Shown: positions 49,825 through 59,346, numbered from the stretch's first letter. The stretch is 64,000 bases of DNA from Polyangiaceae bacterium (GCA_029261965.1 JAJDAH010000039.1:85802-149801); one strand, 5' to 3'. Notes: generated by a model not told the origin, from the letters alone. Numbers and translations are program-made.

Positions 49825-51183
49825 GTACAACTTGCCGCTGTTGTTGCACCCGCGCGGGTTTGGCGCCGCTGCGGGCCGTTGCTCGTTCCACCAGAAGTCT
49901 TCGATCTCGCCGGCGACACCGTATCGATAGGTCCCGGCGATCGTGCTCCAGTCAGCACAAGTTTCCGCCGCGCTCCCGTTGGTGGATGGGAGGGTCGCAC
50001 CGGTCATCACGATGTCGCCCCCCGGCGTGTCCCAGGTGGACGTGCCGTCCTCGAAGTCGGTGATGGGCACCTCCAACAGCGTCGCCGTCCCGATTTGCGC
50101 CGCCGTCGTGGTGATGGGCACCCCATCGAGCCGACCCCAGGGCGCACCGGTCGTGTCGAACCTCGAAATCGCGCTCGACCCGTCCGCGGCAACGAAGGCC
50201 TTGAACGTTCCGGCGATCGAGCCCGCGGTTGCCGCTGAAGCGCAGTGAGTGTCGAGCGCAGCGAGATCGGTGAACCCGGTGAAACCAACCCTCGACACGA
50301 ACGCCTTTCGGGTCGTGGGAAAGGAGACGTCGAGAGGCTCGGAGTGGTCAGTTTGGAAACACAAGAGCCGTGCTTCTTCGTCGCAGCCGAGTAGAAAGAT
50401 ATCGAGGAGCGAAGACACCGTCCACTGCGGCCCGGCAATCTCGGTAGAGCCCCGGACCACGCCTGCAGTCGTGTTGTCTCCAGTCCAATCCTGGCAAAAG
50501 TCGCCGCTGCCGGCCGCCTTGAGGCCGTCGATCGTCGTGCCCGTCATGACCAGCTGCTTCGACACGCGTTGTGCGTTCTCGTCTCGAGCAACCAGGTAGT
50601 AGTAGTCGTTGGTTGCGAGGTCCGTTACCTGATCGACGAACTGGCGCCCGTCGGTTCGCACCCATCCGCGGGCGCCAGCCAGCCGACTGGCGGCGTCCGT
50701 GCTCGAGTCCGAGAGCCAAGCCACGAAGTTGCCGGGAAGGCCAGCGGCCTCGGCGCGCGTCTGACAAATCGCGTCGGCTCCGGTGAGCCCTCCCAAAGCC
50801 ATCGGCGTGCTCGTCGTGGAGGTGACGAACATGACGTTCGGCGGCGATCCGACCGAGCCGCCCGCGCCCGCAGCACCAGCGCTGCCCGCCGCACCAGCGC
50901 TGCCCGCTTGCCCCATGCCGCCCTGTCCCGCCCCGCCGGTTCCGGAAGCTCCGCCCGTTGCCGCACTGCCGCCTGCACCGCCAGCGCCGGATGTTCCTCC
51001 GGTCGACCCGCCGCCCGATCCCGACGTGCCCCCGGATCCCGAACCGCCGCCGGAACCGGATTGTCCGCCGCTTCCCCCGCCGGATGCGCCGGCCCCGCCG
51101 CCCGTGGCATCGCCGCCGCTGCCGCTACTTCCGCAGGCGAGCGCAAAAACAGAAGCCAAACAAGCGATTCGAGATCCATGCAT
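49810..51183 (-). CDS. Lipoprotein with two DUF1554-like domains
   Basis: A 457-residue lipoprotein: MHGSRIACLASVFALAC, then a Gly/Ser/Ala-rich linker (about 18-100). Two similar domains follow: VMFVTSTTSTPMALGGL with GADAICQTRAEAAGLPGN and FVAWLSDSS, and KAFVSRVGFTGFTDLAALDT with CASAATAGSIAGTFKAFVA, the pattern of DUF1554 found in secreted proteins of Leptospira and myxobacteria. ATG 51183 is the start; the upstream extension to 51657 lies antisense or outside. The tail ends LYCFEE. Its stop codon region is a three-unit 18-bp tandem repeat. Role unknown. Confidence 0.85.
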   Translation of the reverse strand: MHGSRIACLASVFALACGSSGSGGDATGGGAGASGGGSGGQSGSGGGSGSGGTSGSGGGSTGGTSGAGGAGGSAATGGASGTGGAGQGGMGQAGSAGAAGSAGAAGAGGSVGSPPNVMFVTSTTSTPMALGGLTGADAICQTRAEAAGLPGNFVAWLSDSSTDAASRLAGARGWVRTDGRQFVDQVTDLATNDYYYLVARDENAQRVSKQLVMTGTTIDGLKAAGSGDFCQDWTGDNTTAGVVRGSTEIAGPQWTVSSLLDIFLLGCDEEARLLCFQTDHSEPLDVSFPTTRKAFVSRVGFTGFTDLAALDTHCASAATAGSIAGTFKAFVAADGSSAISRFDTTGAPWGRLDGVPITTTAAQIGTATLLEVPITDFEDGTSTWDTPGGDIVMTGATLPSTNGSAAETCADWSTIAGTYRYGVAGEIEDFWWNEQRPAAAPNPRGCNNSGKLYCFEE

Positions 51184-51224
51184 GAGCGGCAGCGTAGCAT
51201 CCCGACGCGGGTAGAACGACACGC

Positions 51225-54089
51225 TCAGGGCGGTAGCATGACGACCTGGACCGGCTCGGTACGACTCGACGTCGCACCGTCGCCGAGCTTGCCGTCCGTC
51301 CCGTGCCCCCAGCAGAAGACGGCCGAGCCCAGCGTTGCCGCGCACGTGTGCCGATCCCCGGCGTCGACCGAAACCGCGTCGGTCAGGATGCTCACCGCGA
51401 CGGGCGTGGGCGACGTGCCGGAGGTGCTGCCACCGTTGCCGACGCGCCCGTCCGAGCGGCGCCCCCAGCACACGACTCCTCCACCCTGCCGCACGGCGCA
51501 GGTGTGTTGCGCCCCGGCGGCTATCTGCACCGCGTCGGTGAGACCGCTCACGACGGCCGGTGTCAACTGGTCGCCCGACGTCGAGCTCCCGTCGCCGATT
51601 CGGTCGTCGTCGTTGTTGCCCCAGCATCGTGCGGTTCCGTCGAGCAGCACCACGCACGTGTGCTCTCTCCCCGCAGAGACTTGCGCCGCGTTGGCGATTC
51701 CCGGCACGGCGACCGGCACCAGCGCGTTGCTGCTCGTACTGCCGTCGCCGACGCGGCCGCGGCCGCGGTCACCCCAACCAAGTACTCCGCCGGTTGCGAG
51801 CACGACGCAGGTGTGCCGGTCTCCGGCCGAGACCTGGATCGCGCTCGTGATGCCGGGCACGGTGAGCGGCACGTCGGAATAACCCGAGGTCGTGCCGTTT
51901 CCGAGTCGGCCGTGCCCCTTGTCGCCCCAGCAGGCGACGCTTCCCGTCCGCCGCACCGCGCACACGTGGTCGTCGCCCGCCGAAAGTTGCACGGCGTCGG
52001 CGAGGTTCACGACGGTCTTCTTCGTCGGTGTATTCCCGCCGTTGCCGGAGCCGTCACCGAGCTGACCGTGCTCGCGATGGCCCCAGCACGACGCCTGCCC
52101 CGACGCGTGAAGACCGCAGCTCGACGCCCAAGCGTCGTACGTCTTGGTTGCCGGTTGCACCGAATCGGTGAACCCGACGACGGCGACCGGAACATGGGAC
52201 TCGGTGGTGGTGCCGTTGCCGAGCTGGCCGACGAGGTTCCGACCCCAACACGCGATCGCACCGCTCGGCCTCGAAGCACAAGTGTGAAAAAACGCGGTCG
52301 AGACCGTGATGGGCGCGGGCACACAGTTGCCGTCTCGGCATTCGGACGCGCTCGGTGGACAGACATTCCCGCACGCCCCGCAGTGGCTCGGATCGCTGCC
52401 GACGTCTTGCTCGCAACCATTCGTCGCGTCGGCGTCGCAGCTCGCCCAACCAGCGCTGCACGAGAACAAACACGCTCCGCCACTGCAGGAGGTGGACCCG
52501 TTAGGGTTGGTGCACGGGTTGCCGCAGGCGCCGCAGTGAGACGTATCGCTCTGGGTGTCGACGCACGAGCCGCCGCAGTTCTGTTCGCCCGCGCCGCACG
52601 CGAGCGTGCACTGGCTGTTCGAGCACACCTCTCCTCCGGTGCATCCCATGCCGCACGAGCCGCAATGCGCTACGCTGGTCTGAAGATCGACGCAGTCGGT
52701 GCCACAGAGCGAGAAGCCTGGACCACACGCGCCACCGCACATGCCGCCCGTGCAGGTCGCTGTCCCATTGGAAGGCGGTGAACAAACCGTCGTGCACGAA
52801 CCGCAAGAGGAGGGATCGTTCGCCGTGTCGACACACGCACCCCCACAGTCGGTGAGTCCCCCGTTGCAAGCAATGCCGCAGGTACCAGTGGCACACACCG
52901 CCATCCCGTTCGTCGGCTGCGCGCAGCCGACGTCGCATCCCCCGCAGTGATCCGGATCCGACGTCGTGTCGACGCAAAAGCCCGAGCACGCGGTGAGCCC
53001 GCCGGTGCATGCGGCGTTGCACTGCGCTTGAGAGCACAGCTCCGTGGTGTCGCACGCTTGATCGCACCCGCCGCAATGGCTCGGGTTGCTGTTCAAGTTG
53101 ACGCATCGGTCCGCGCATCGAGCGAAGCCCGCGTTGCACGTGTTGGTACACTCTGCACCAACGCAAGACGCCGTGCCTTGGGCCGGCGGGTCACACGTGT
53201 TCCCGCAGCCGCCGCAATGCGCCGGGTCGACGTTCTCGTCGACACACGCGCCAGCGCAGTCGGTGAACCCCGTGTCGCAGGTGACACCGCAGGTCCCCGC
53301 CACGCAGGCCGCCGCGCCGTTCGGGGGAGACGTACACCGCACGCCGCAACCCCCGCAGTGCAGCGGACTGACGCTCGGATCGACACACGCCCCACTGCAC
53401 GCGACGAGCCCGGCGGGACACGAATCGGCGCACATGCCAAGCGCGCAAACCCGACCGGTCGAACAGGCGTTGTCGCAGACGCCGCAGTGATCGGGATCCC
53501 CCTGTAGGTCCACGCAGCGGCCATCGCAGAAGTCGAACCCCGCGTCGCAACGTGCGCTACAGCTGCCGCTCGTGCACTCGGGGTCGCCGAACTCGACGCC
53601 CGTACAAACATTGCCGCACCCGCCGCAGCTCGTCGGATCCACGTCGCCGTCGACGCAAACTTCACCGCAGCGGAGCAGGCTCCCGCACACGAAGTCGCAG
53701 CGCCCCGCCACGCACACCGACGTCCCGCCCGGAGGCGCCGTACACGCGGCATTGCAGCCACCGCAGTGGCCGACGTCCGAGGCAACCGTCACGCACTCGT
53801 CACCACAACGCGTTTCACCTTGCTCACAAACCAGCGGGGCGTCCGTTCCGCTGTCCGATCCCGCGGCGGCTCCCGTGCCGGAGTCCACGACGCCACCGGT
53901 GCCCGCGGATCCCGCTCCACCGCCAGCTCCGGCAGTTCCGCCCGTGGCGGCGTCCCCCGAAGCCCCGGCGCTACCCGACGACAGGTCGCCCAAATCGTTC
54001 GTCAGCGAGCACCCGAAACACACCGCCCCCGCGACGACGACTGTGCGGCCACGGCTCAGCTTCTTCCGGTGCCGCTCGAGCCATGCCAT
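51225..54089 (-). CDS. Lipoprotein with Cys-rich repeats and RCC1-like propeller
   Basis: A 954-residue lipoprotein (TVVVAGAVCFGC). A Gly/Ala linker is followed by about eleven Cys-rich repeats of 40-45 residues (about 70-590), each with CGGCG and CVD motifs (DPTSCGGCGNVC, PLHCGGCGVRC, PAHCGGCGNTC). The C-terminal 350 residues are RCC1-type repeats (CWGRNLVGQLGNGTTTESHV, CWGDKGHGRLGNGTTSGYSD, CWGNNDDDRIGDG), predicting a seven-bladed propeller. Myxobacterial surface proteins often combine these. ATG 54089 begins the signal. The kinase gene lies 204 bp upstream on the same strand. Confidence 0.88.
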   Translation of the reverse strand: MAWLERHRKKLSRGRTVVVAGAVCFGCSLTNDLGDLSSGSAGASGDAATGGTAGAGGGAGSAGTGGVVDSGTGAAAGSDSGTDAPLVCEQGETRCGDECVTVASDVGHCGGCNAACTAPPGGTSVCVAGRCDFVCGSLLRCGEVCVDGDVDPTSCGGCGNVCTGVEFGDPECTSGSCSARCDAGFDFCDGRCVDLQGDPDHCGVCDNACSTGRVCALGMCADSCPAGLVACSGACVDPSVSPLHCGGCGVRCTSPPNGAAACVAGTCGVTCDTGFTDCAGACVDENVDPAHCGGCGNTCDPPAQGTASCVGAECTNTCNAGFARCADRCVNLNSNPSHCGGCDQACDTTELCSQAQCNAACTGGLTACSGFCVDTTSDPDHCGGCDVGCAQPTNGMAVCATGTCGIACNGGLTDCGGACVDTANDPSSCGSCTTVCSPPSNGTATCTGGMCGGACGPGFSLCGTDCVDLQTSVAHCGSCGMGCTGGEVCSNSQCTLACGAGEQNCGGSCVDTQSDTSHCGACGNPCTNPNGSTSCSGGACLFSCSAGWASCDADATNGCEQDVGSDPSHCGACGNVCPPSASECRDGNCVPAPITVSTAFFHTCASRPSGAIACWGRNLVGQLGNGTTTESHVPVAVVGFTDSVQPATKTYDAWASSCGLHASGQASCWGHREHGQLGDGSGNGGNTPTKKTVVNLADAVQLSAGDDHVCAVRRTGSVACWGDKGHGRLGNGTTSGYSDVPLTVPGITSAIQVSAGDRHTCVVLATGGVLGWGDRGRGRVGDGSTSSNALVPVAVPGIANAAQVSAGREHTCVVLLDGTARCWGNNDDDRIGDGSSTSGDQLTPAVVSGLTDAVQIAAGAQHTCAVRQGGGVVCWGRRSDGRVGNGGSTSGTSPTPVAVSILTDAVSVDAGDRHTCAATLGSAVFCWGHGTDGKLGDGATSSRTEPVQVVMLPP

Positions 54090-54194
54090 CGAACCGCAGA
54101 TCTTAGCAGGAGCGCCCCCGGGGGAGTCCGCGAGATCGCGAGAGGCAACTTCGGCGGCGCACACGGCGCAAGACGCGCAAGTGGTCGAAAGTAC

Positions 54195-54271
54195 ACCCGC
54201 GCCAGCGCGGGTCGATGAATCCCGCCTCGCGACTTCTGAGCTGCCCGCGCCAGCGCGGGTTGTTGCAACCC
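54195..54271. repeat. Two identical CCCGCGCCAGCGCGGG palindromes and a third hairpin
   Basis: Between the kinase and RCC1 genes, CCCGCGC-CA-GCGCGGG occurs at 54196-54211 and 54244-54259. A GGGTTG/CAACCC hairpin follows at 54257-54271. They could separate transcription of the two genes, although no T-run is seen. Confidence 0.55.
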
Positions 54272-54293
54272 ACACCTGCGAACGGTTGGTGCG

Positions 54294-56231
54294 CTAACCG
54301 TTCCCCTTGCCTTTGCCCTTGCCTTTGCTCTTGCCCTTGCCTTTGCCCTTGCCCTTGTCGTCATCGCTGGTCGGGGGTGGAGGCGACGCGGGCTTCGGTG
54401 GCGAGGTGGTCGGCGCCGGCGGGCTGGTCGTAGCGGGCGGGTTCGTCGTAGCCGGCGGGCTCGCGGTGGCCGGTGGACTCGTCGATGCGGGTTTCTCGGC
54501 GGGCGGCGGGCTCGGCGGGCTTTCGGTCTTGGCCGGGGGCTTTTTCTCCGTGCCTGGAAGCTCGGGATCGCCAGTCGGCGGCTTGGCGACATTGCTCGGC
54601 GAGTCGTCGTCGGCGCCTGTCTTGCTTCGCTTTCTGCGGGCGGTGACCGTCGTGGGAGGCTCAGTCGGGTCGTCGGGGTCATCCGGGTCGGCCCGCGTTC
54701 CGGTGGCGACCTCTGCGCTCGCGTTCGGGCTCGTCGCTTCGGTTCCGGAGGCCTCTTCCGGCGCCGCCGTCTCCGCTGCCGCCACGCCGACGTCGCCCGC
54801 CCTCCAGAAGAACACGGCGAATGCGCCACCACCCAGCAACAAGAGCACGAACAGCGCGCCGAGCAACAGTGGCAACACCGAGCCCTTCTTCCGTCGAGGC
54901 TCGACGCTCACCGCCGTGACGACACCGACCGGAGCGGGCATTGGAGAAACATCGAAGCCCGCTGCCGTTGGTGACGAGCCCACGGCCTCGTAGCTCGCAA
55001 CGGTTTGCGAGATCGGTCCCGCCACCGCAGCATGCGCGGGATGCGCTGCGGAGACTGGCGAAGAAACCGGCACCGCTCCAGCCACCGTCGGCGCCAGAAG
55101 GGGCGCAGTGTGCGGCACCGGAGCGCTGAGCGGCGCGGTGTGTGATACGGGCCCCGCGATCGAAGGAGCCATCGCCGCAGGAACACCAGGAGCCGTCGCC
55201 ATCGTCGGCTCGGCCGCCGGAGCAACGAGCGACCCCGCGGCAGCCGGATCGGCCGTCGCAAAGGCGGCGGCGCGCACTTCGGCTCGGCTCGAAATGGCGG
55301 GCACCGCGCCGCTGACGTTCGTCGCCTCTTCGCTCTTGGCGAGCTTGGCCTTCGCAAACGGCGGTGGCCGACCTTCGCGCACCGCGCGGACGTCGGCCTG
55401 CATCGTGCGTGCATCCGGATACCGCGCTTCGCGCGCGAACGACAGCGCCACGTCGACGATTTCACAAACGTCCGCCGGCACGTTCGGGGCGACGCGGGCG
55501 AGCGGGGGCGCCGCCTGCGACGCCATCGCCATCAACACTTCGGCTTCACTGTCGGCTTCGTGGATCTTCCGACCCGACAAGATTCGAAAGCACATGGCGC
55601 CGACCGAATAAAGGTCGGTCCGCGCGTCGATTTCCTTGTTCCGGCCCAAGGCCTGCTCCGGTGCCATGTACGGAAGCGTGCCGAGAGCAATGCCCGTTCG
55701 AGTGCGATGGTCGCGCGGTACGCTGTCGTGCAACCGAGCAATGCCGAAATCCAGCACTTTGAGCTGGCCATCGCGGGTGACGAACAGGTTCTCGGGCTTG
55801 AGATCCCGATGAATGATGCTCTTGTCGTGCGCCGCCACCAACACGTCGAGCAGTTGGTCCACGTAGCTCAAGAGATCGGCGACCGGCAGCCCTCCCGGCC
55901 TTCGAACGACGTCGCCCAAAGTTTCGCCATCGAGCAACTCCATGACCAGCATGGACGTCGCGTCGTTGGGCGAATCGTGCTCGAGCACGCGGATCACGCC
56001 GGGGTGCCCGACCTGGTTCGCCGCATAACCTTCGTGGAGAAACCGTTCGCGCAGCTCCGGACGTTGCGCGATCTCCGGGTGCAGGATCTTTATCGCCGCC
56101 CGCGTGCCCTCTGGGTCGCGCCCGGCATACACCGCGGCAGTCCCGCCCACGCCGAGCAACGCCTCGAGCGCCCACTTGCCCCGCAAGACTTGCCCGACCC
56201 GCGCCTGCGCGATCTGCTCGTCAGACTCCAC
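54294..56231 (-). CDS. Membrane-anchored Ser/Thr protein kinase with Pro-rich tail
   Basis: A 645-residue kinase. Domain at about 17-285: GVGGTAAVYAGRD (first Gly loop), Lys in AAIKIL, HRDLKPEN, DFGIAR, MAPEQALGRN. An Ala/Pro-rich linker with repeated VPHTAPL-like units is followed by one transmembrane segment (about 455-478, LLLGALFVLLLLGGGAFAVF) and an extracytoplasmic tail of about 165 residues rich in Pro/Thr/Ser, ending in a KGKGKGKSKGKG repeat. The C-terminal tail probably spans the periplasm and may contact peptidoglycan or polyanions through its Lys run. Myxobacterial kinases with this layout are common. Confidence 0.93.
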   Translation of the reverse strand: MESDEQIAQARVGQVLRGKWALEALLGVGGTAAVYAGRDPEGTRAAIKILHPEIAQRPELRERFLHEGYAANQVGHPGVIRVLEHDSPNDATSMLVMELLDGETLGDVVRRPGGLPVADLLSYVDQLLDVLVAAHDKSIIHRDLKPENLFVTRDGQLKVLDFGIARLHDSVPRDHRTRTGIALGTLPYMAPEQALGRNKEIDARTDLYSVGAMCFRILSGRKIHEADSEAEVLMAMASQAAPPLARVAPNVPADVCEIVDVALSFAREARYPDARTMQADVRAVREGRPPPFAKAKLAKSEEATNVSGAVPAISSRAEVRAAAFATADPAAAGSLVAPAAEPTMATAPGVPAAMAPSIAGPVSHTAPLSAPVPHTAPLLAPTVAGAVPVSSPVSAAHPAHAAVAGPISQTVASYEAVGSSPTAAGFDVSPMPAPVGVVTAVSVEPRRKKGSVLPLLLGALFVLLLLGGGAFAVFFWRAGDVGVAAAETAAPEEASGTEATSPNASAEVATGTRADPDDPDDPTEPPTTVTARRKRSKTGADDDSPSNVAKPPTGDPELPGTEKKPPAKTESPPSPPPAEKPASTSPPATASPPATTNPPATTSPPAPTTSPPKPASPPPPTSDDDKGKGKGKGKSKGKGKGKGNG

Positions 56232-56916
56232 CAGCCGCAGTTTATCCGAACGAGCCGCGGTTGCGGGTGTAGTCGGTTCTTACTGGGGAGGGCGCCCCGC
56301 TGAAACGGGCACGGTTCCTACCGTGCAGCGCCGCGAGCGCAGAATCGGGGCACAGGGTGACCCGCGACAGTCGCGCCTGCGCACGCGGAACGGGCCCCGA
56401 CAGAGCGCGTCGGCTACGGCGCACAACGCACTCCGACGCCCACGTTGTTGAAGAACGGATTGTACGGGTCGTCTTCTTCAATAGTTGCCATCCTCCCGAA
56501 AACTCGGCGTGCCCATCGAGCCCCCGCCACGAGCGCCGGCTCGCGGCCCACCCTTCTTCCTCAGCCCGATCGTTCGAGATGTTCCGCTCTAGCTCGGTGA
56601 TGCCAGCCCGTGACCATAGCGTGCGTACGCGAGGGGTGTGCGCGCCGTCCACTTCCCCGATCGATTTTTCACTCGAGATCCAGTCAGGGGTTCGGCTCGA
56701 CTCGTCACAAGCCTGCAACGCACCGATACGTCCGCTCCACTGACGCGGTGTCTGCCATCGTGCCACAGGAAGGAGGGGTTCATCCGACCTACGCGCTGCG
56801 GACATTTGCGTGAGCCCGGCGCTTGGGGAGTTGAACGAGATTGCGGTGGACATGGCGCAGCAGGCGGGGTGCTTGTAGGGTGCCGCGGTGGGATGTCGGA
56901 TGATGGAGGTGACGTT
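56232..56916. other. 685-bp spacer with a composite-repeat copy and no supported gene
   Basis: Contains a copy of the repeat module at 56288-56400 (listed separately). The rest, 56400-56904, has several short ORFs without family features. The minus strand shows a 20-residue end resembling FNNVGVGVRC that recalls formylglycine-generating-enzyme C-termini, but without the rest of the domain. A ribosome-binding site GGAGGT (56905-56910) marks the end of the spacer. Confidence 0.5.
56288..56400 (+). repeat. Left half of the composite repeat module
   Basis: GGCGCCCCGCTGAAACGGG and ACGGTTCCTACCG (56290-56323), GCGAGCGCAGAA (56333-56344) and GTCGCGCCTGCGCAC (56369-56384) match 20793-20887 in order and spacing. 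No paired hairpin follows, so this is a solo left half, about 35 kb from the island. Confidence 0.7.
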
Positions 56917-57870
56917 GTGAACTTGTTGCGCATGATTGCCGCGTTGGCTTTCGCTGGCTCTTCGGTGACCCTGATGAACTGCAAAACCGCGACTCTCTCG
57001 AACGAGGGAGCCGCGATCGAAAACGCCACCGCGCCGCCGCCCGCAACTTGCAGATCGCTCGGCCCGGTGACCGGCCGGGGCGGGGGCTCGTTCGGGGGTG
57101 GTTGGGTGTCGAACGAGAATCTGATCGAATACGCGATGAACGACATGCGGAACAAGGCGGCCGAGATGGGTGCGAACTACGTGCACTACGCCGGCAACCC
57201 CACGCTCGGATCGAGCGAGGGCACGACGTCCACCGCGACGGTGACGGGAACCGCGTACCGCTGCCCGCCGGGCGCGGAAGCTGAGGAGGGATCCATGCCG
57301 GTCGCGGCCGAGGGCACAGCCCCGGCCAAGTCTTCGGGACCCAAGCCACCCATTGGCGCGGCCGGGTTCGACTTCGGAGATTCTGTAGTGGACGCCGAGG
57401 CAGCGTGCACCGAGGCCGGGCACGAGTGGACGGGCGACGACGGACGGTTTCGCTGCTCGGGGCCAGCCGCGAGGATGGGGCTCGACCCGAACGTCGTGCT
57501 CCAGTTCTGCGGCGAAAGCCTGTGCGCGGTGGTGCTCTTGTTCAACCCAGGGTCGCCCGAATCGGGTCCGTGGGTTTCTGCATACGCGGATCTCAAACGG
57601 GCGCTCAAAAAGAAGTACGGCAAAGCGGCGAGCACCAAAGAATCCGTACCGCAATACTGCAAGGGACCTGAGTTCAAGGAATGCCTCGAGACAAATAGGG
57701 TGCTGCTCCAAAGCCTGTGGCGCTGGTCCGAGGGACATCGGGTGCAGATGCGAATGGGGACGCCCGCGAAGGGCGGTGGAGACCCGGCCATTCGCTTGAC
57801 GTACATCTCGCCGCAACTGCGGGCGGATGCTGCGGCGAAGAAGGGCCGGCCAACGGGGGAAGGGCTCTGA
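56917..57870 (+). CDS. Lipoprotein with DUF4156/RcsF-like domain
   Basis: A 317-residue protein: MNLLRMIAALAFAGSSVTLM with NC as a candidate lipobox, although the Met at -2 makes it weak. Residues about 20-110 resemble the DUF4156/RcsF fold (NKAAEMGANYVHYAGNPTLG, TATVTGTAYRC). The C-terminal part (about 145-300) contains a helical segment (ADLKRALKKKYGKAASTKES) and two Cys pairs. GTG 56917 has GGAGGT 6 bp upstream. RcsF-like proteins sense outer-membrane damage; similarity here is only to the fold. Function unknown. Confidence 0.75.
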   Translation: MNLLRMIAALAFAGSSVTLMNCKTATLSNEGAAIENATAPPPATCRSLGPVTGRGGGSFGGGWVSNENLIEYAMNDMRNKAAEMGANYVHYAGNPTLGSSEGTTSTATVTGTAYRCPPGAEAEEGSMPVAAEGTAPAKSSGPKPPIGAAGFDFGDSVVDAEAACTEAGHEWTGDDGRFRCSGPAARMGLDPNVVLQFCGESLCAVVLLFNPGSPESGPWVSAYADLKRALKKKYGKAASTKESVPQYCKGPEFKECLETNRVLLQSLWRWSEGHRVQMRMGTPAKGGGDPAIRLTYISPQLRADAAAKKGRPTGEGL

Positions 57871-57879
57871 GGGCCTTCT

Positions 57880-58048
57880 GGCGCCGGGAAAAAATGATGT
57901 TGATGCGGGTCTTCGAGGGTGCGTGCGCCATGCGCTCGTTGTGCTCGCTCACGTAGAAGCCGACGAGCTTCTTCACAGTCGCCACGCTGTCGAGCTGGTG
58001 CAGGTACAGCCACTGATGTTTGATCGATCGAAACCACGCCTGGATCTC
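57880..58048 (-). pseudogene. C-terminal remnant of an integrase-core transposase (IS3-like)
   Basis: The minus-strand frame reads EIQAWFRSIKHQWLYLHQLD, then SVATVKKLVGFYVSEHN and ERMAHA, the last part of an rve/integrase-core transposase (IS3-family OrfB-like: typically ...FYVEQHNTVMPHSAF...). Homology begins abruptly next to a run of eleven G (58049-58059) and ends after KTRINIIFSRRQKA. The N-terminal two thirds and terminal inverted repeats are missing, so it cannot move. Confidence 0.8.
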
Positions 58049-58090
58049 GGGGGGGGGGGCGTTTCATCGCGGGCGCGGCGGACCAGGCGG

Positions 58091-58240
58091 ATGGAGACCA
58101 CGTTGGAAATACTCGCGCTCGACGGCGAGAGCTATCGCATCGTCGCGACCCATGGTGGAGACGAGCGCGTGCGCGCGGTGCCATTCGATGCCGTCGAGCT
58201 CGAGCTAGCCGCTCTCTGTGGGCAGAGCGAGAAACGTTGA
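58091..58240 (+). pseudogene. C-terminal remnant of a Uma2-like protein
   Basis: A 49-codon frame (METTLEILALDGESYRIVAT, HGGDERVRAVPFDAVELELA) resembles the last strands of Uma2-family (DUF820) proteins, restriction-endonuclease-fold proteins that are common in genomes with mobile DNA. The conserved catalytic domain is missing. It lies 42 bp from the transposase remnant, with a G11 run between them. ATG 58091 may still allow expression of a fragment. Confidence 0.5.
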
Positions 58241-58644
58241 GGCGGCGCCCAAGAAGCGCCGCGCTTCTGGCTGCTCGCTTCCCCACGTGTAAGGAGTCAT
58301 CGACTTCCGCGGCAATACGATCGCGCTCGGTTCAGCGTGCCAAGCTGCATGGGCTCATGAATTCGCCTCGAAATTCCCGCCGTGTTCGATAGTCGCTGCG
58401 CCGCCCAGCCGCGGCGTCAGACATTTGGGAGCTGACGTGGTGCAACTGCGCGCGCCGCAATTCCACCTCGAAAGAGCCTAAGGTTCATGCGGCGACGTCC
58501 TCCTTCGCCGCTGGCGAACCCCGCGGGCATGCACCGCAAGCCGAACGTGGACGCTGCGGGGGAGCTCGGGGTGATCTTCCTGCCGAATGCTCCTCCCCAA
58601 CTCCTCGGGTCCGAAGTAGTCTGACGACGGAAAGGCGGACCGAC
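58241..58644. other. 404-bp spacer without recognisable features
   Basis: No frame looks coding. GC content remains high. The region probably contains remnants of the insertion that left the transposase and Uma2 fragments, and the promoter of the next gene, but nothing specific can be named. Confidence 0.5.
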
Positions 58645-59346
58645 GTGTTTCGAGGAAGGTACCTAGCAGGGTCCGGGGCGTTGCTGCTCGCGGGCATGGC
58701 CTGCGGTGGGGCTCCAGCACCACCCGCGTCCGCTCCGACGAGCAAGCCGCCGTCTACTCCTGCGCCCACGCCTGCCGCGGTGGATGTGCAAATGACTGGG
58801 GCAACCGCACCGAAACCCGAGCCACCGCCAGAGACGGCCGACGAGGCTGACGAGCCCGATCCCGAGCCCCCGACGCCGAGCCCGCCAGCGCGCACCGTTC
58901 TGCCTTCGGAGCGCATCGGTGCTTCGAACGTTGCGTTCATGATCGACTACCCGGCGTCCGCCCCGGTGGAGGCCGTCCGGCGCGCCTGCGACGCCGAATC
59001 CGAGGACCCGAAGACCCGCGCGGGGTGTCGAGCCAAGGGTAGAGAAAAATTCGTCGCGGACGTTCTCGTTTTCGAGAAGGACAAGGCGGGGCGGAGGTGG
59101 TGGGTGATCTATCGCCGCCAGGGCAAGACACTGCTCGAGGTCTCGAAGACCCTTATCGAGTTCGGTGAGGAGACGGACACGACGATCGAGATTGTCGTCA
59201 AAGGCAAGTCGACGGGCGAGCGACCGCTGTTCACCGGAAAAAAGACACTCGTTCTGACTGTTCCGGGAGACTCGACGGTCACCATTCAAGACCCGAAGTT
59301 CGGCAAGCTCATCTACAACGCGAAGATCGGGCTAGTCGGTTCCTGA
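58645..59346 (+). CDS. Lipoprotein with Pro-rich spacer, unknown function
   Basis: A 233-residue lipoprotein: MFRGRYLAGSGALLLAGMAC, a Pro/Ala/Thr/Glu-rich spacer (about 22-85) and a C-terminal domain (about 90-233) of alternating charged strands (KFVADVLVFEKDKAGRRWWV, KTLLEVSKTLIEFGEETDTT, KKTLVLTVPGDSTVTIQDPK). The strand-rich domain with FADVLVFEKDKAGRRWWVIY could be a lipocalin- or beta-sandwich fold. GTG start. It converges with the next gene. No family recognised. Confidence 0.65.
   Translation: MFRGRYLAGSGALLLAGMACGGAPAPPASAPTSKPPSTPAPTPAAVDVQMTGATAPKPEPPPETADEADEPDPEPPTPSPPARTVLPSERIGASNVAFMIDYPASAPVEAVRRACDAESEDPKTRAGCRAKGREKFVADVLVFEKDKAGRRWWVIYRRQGKTLLEVSKTLIEFGEETDTTIEIVVKGKSTGERPLFTGKKTLVLTVPGDSTVTIQDPKFGKLIYNAKIGLVGS

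Noticed and set aside
56413..56475. Minus-strand segment DDPYNPFFNNVGVGVRC, resembling the end of formylglycine-generating-enzyme domains.
   Set aside because: No further domain motifs could be joined upstream in any frame; too short to claim.
56242..57816. A 524-residue minus-strand frame.
   Set aside because: It is antisense to the DUF4156-like gene, which has a signal peptide and a GGAGGT ribosome-binding site.
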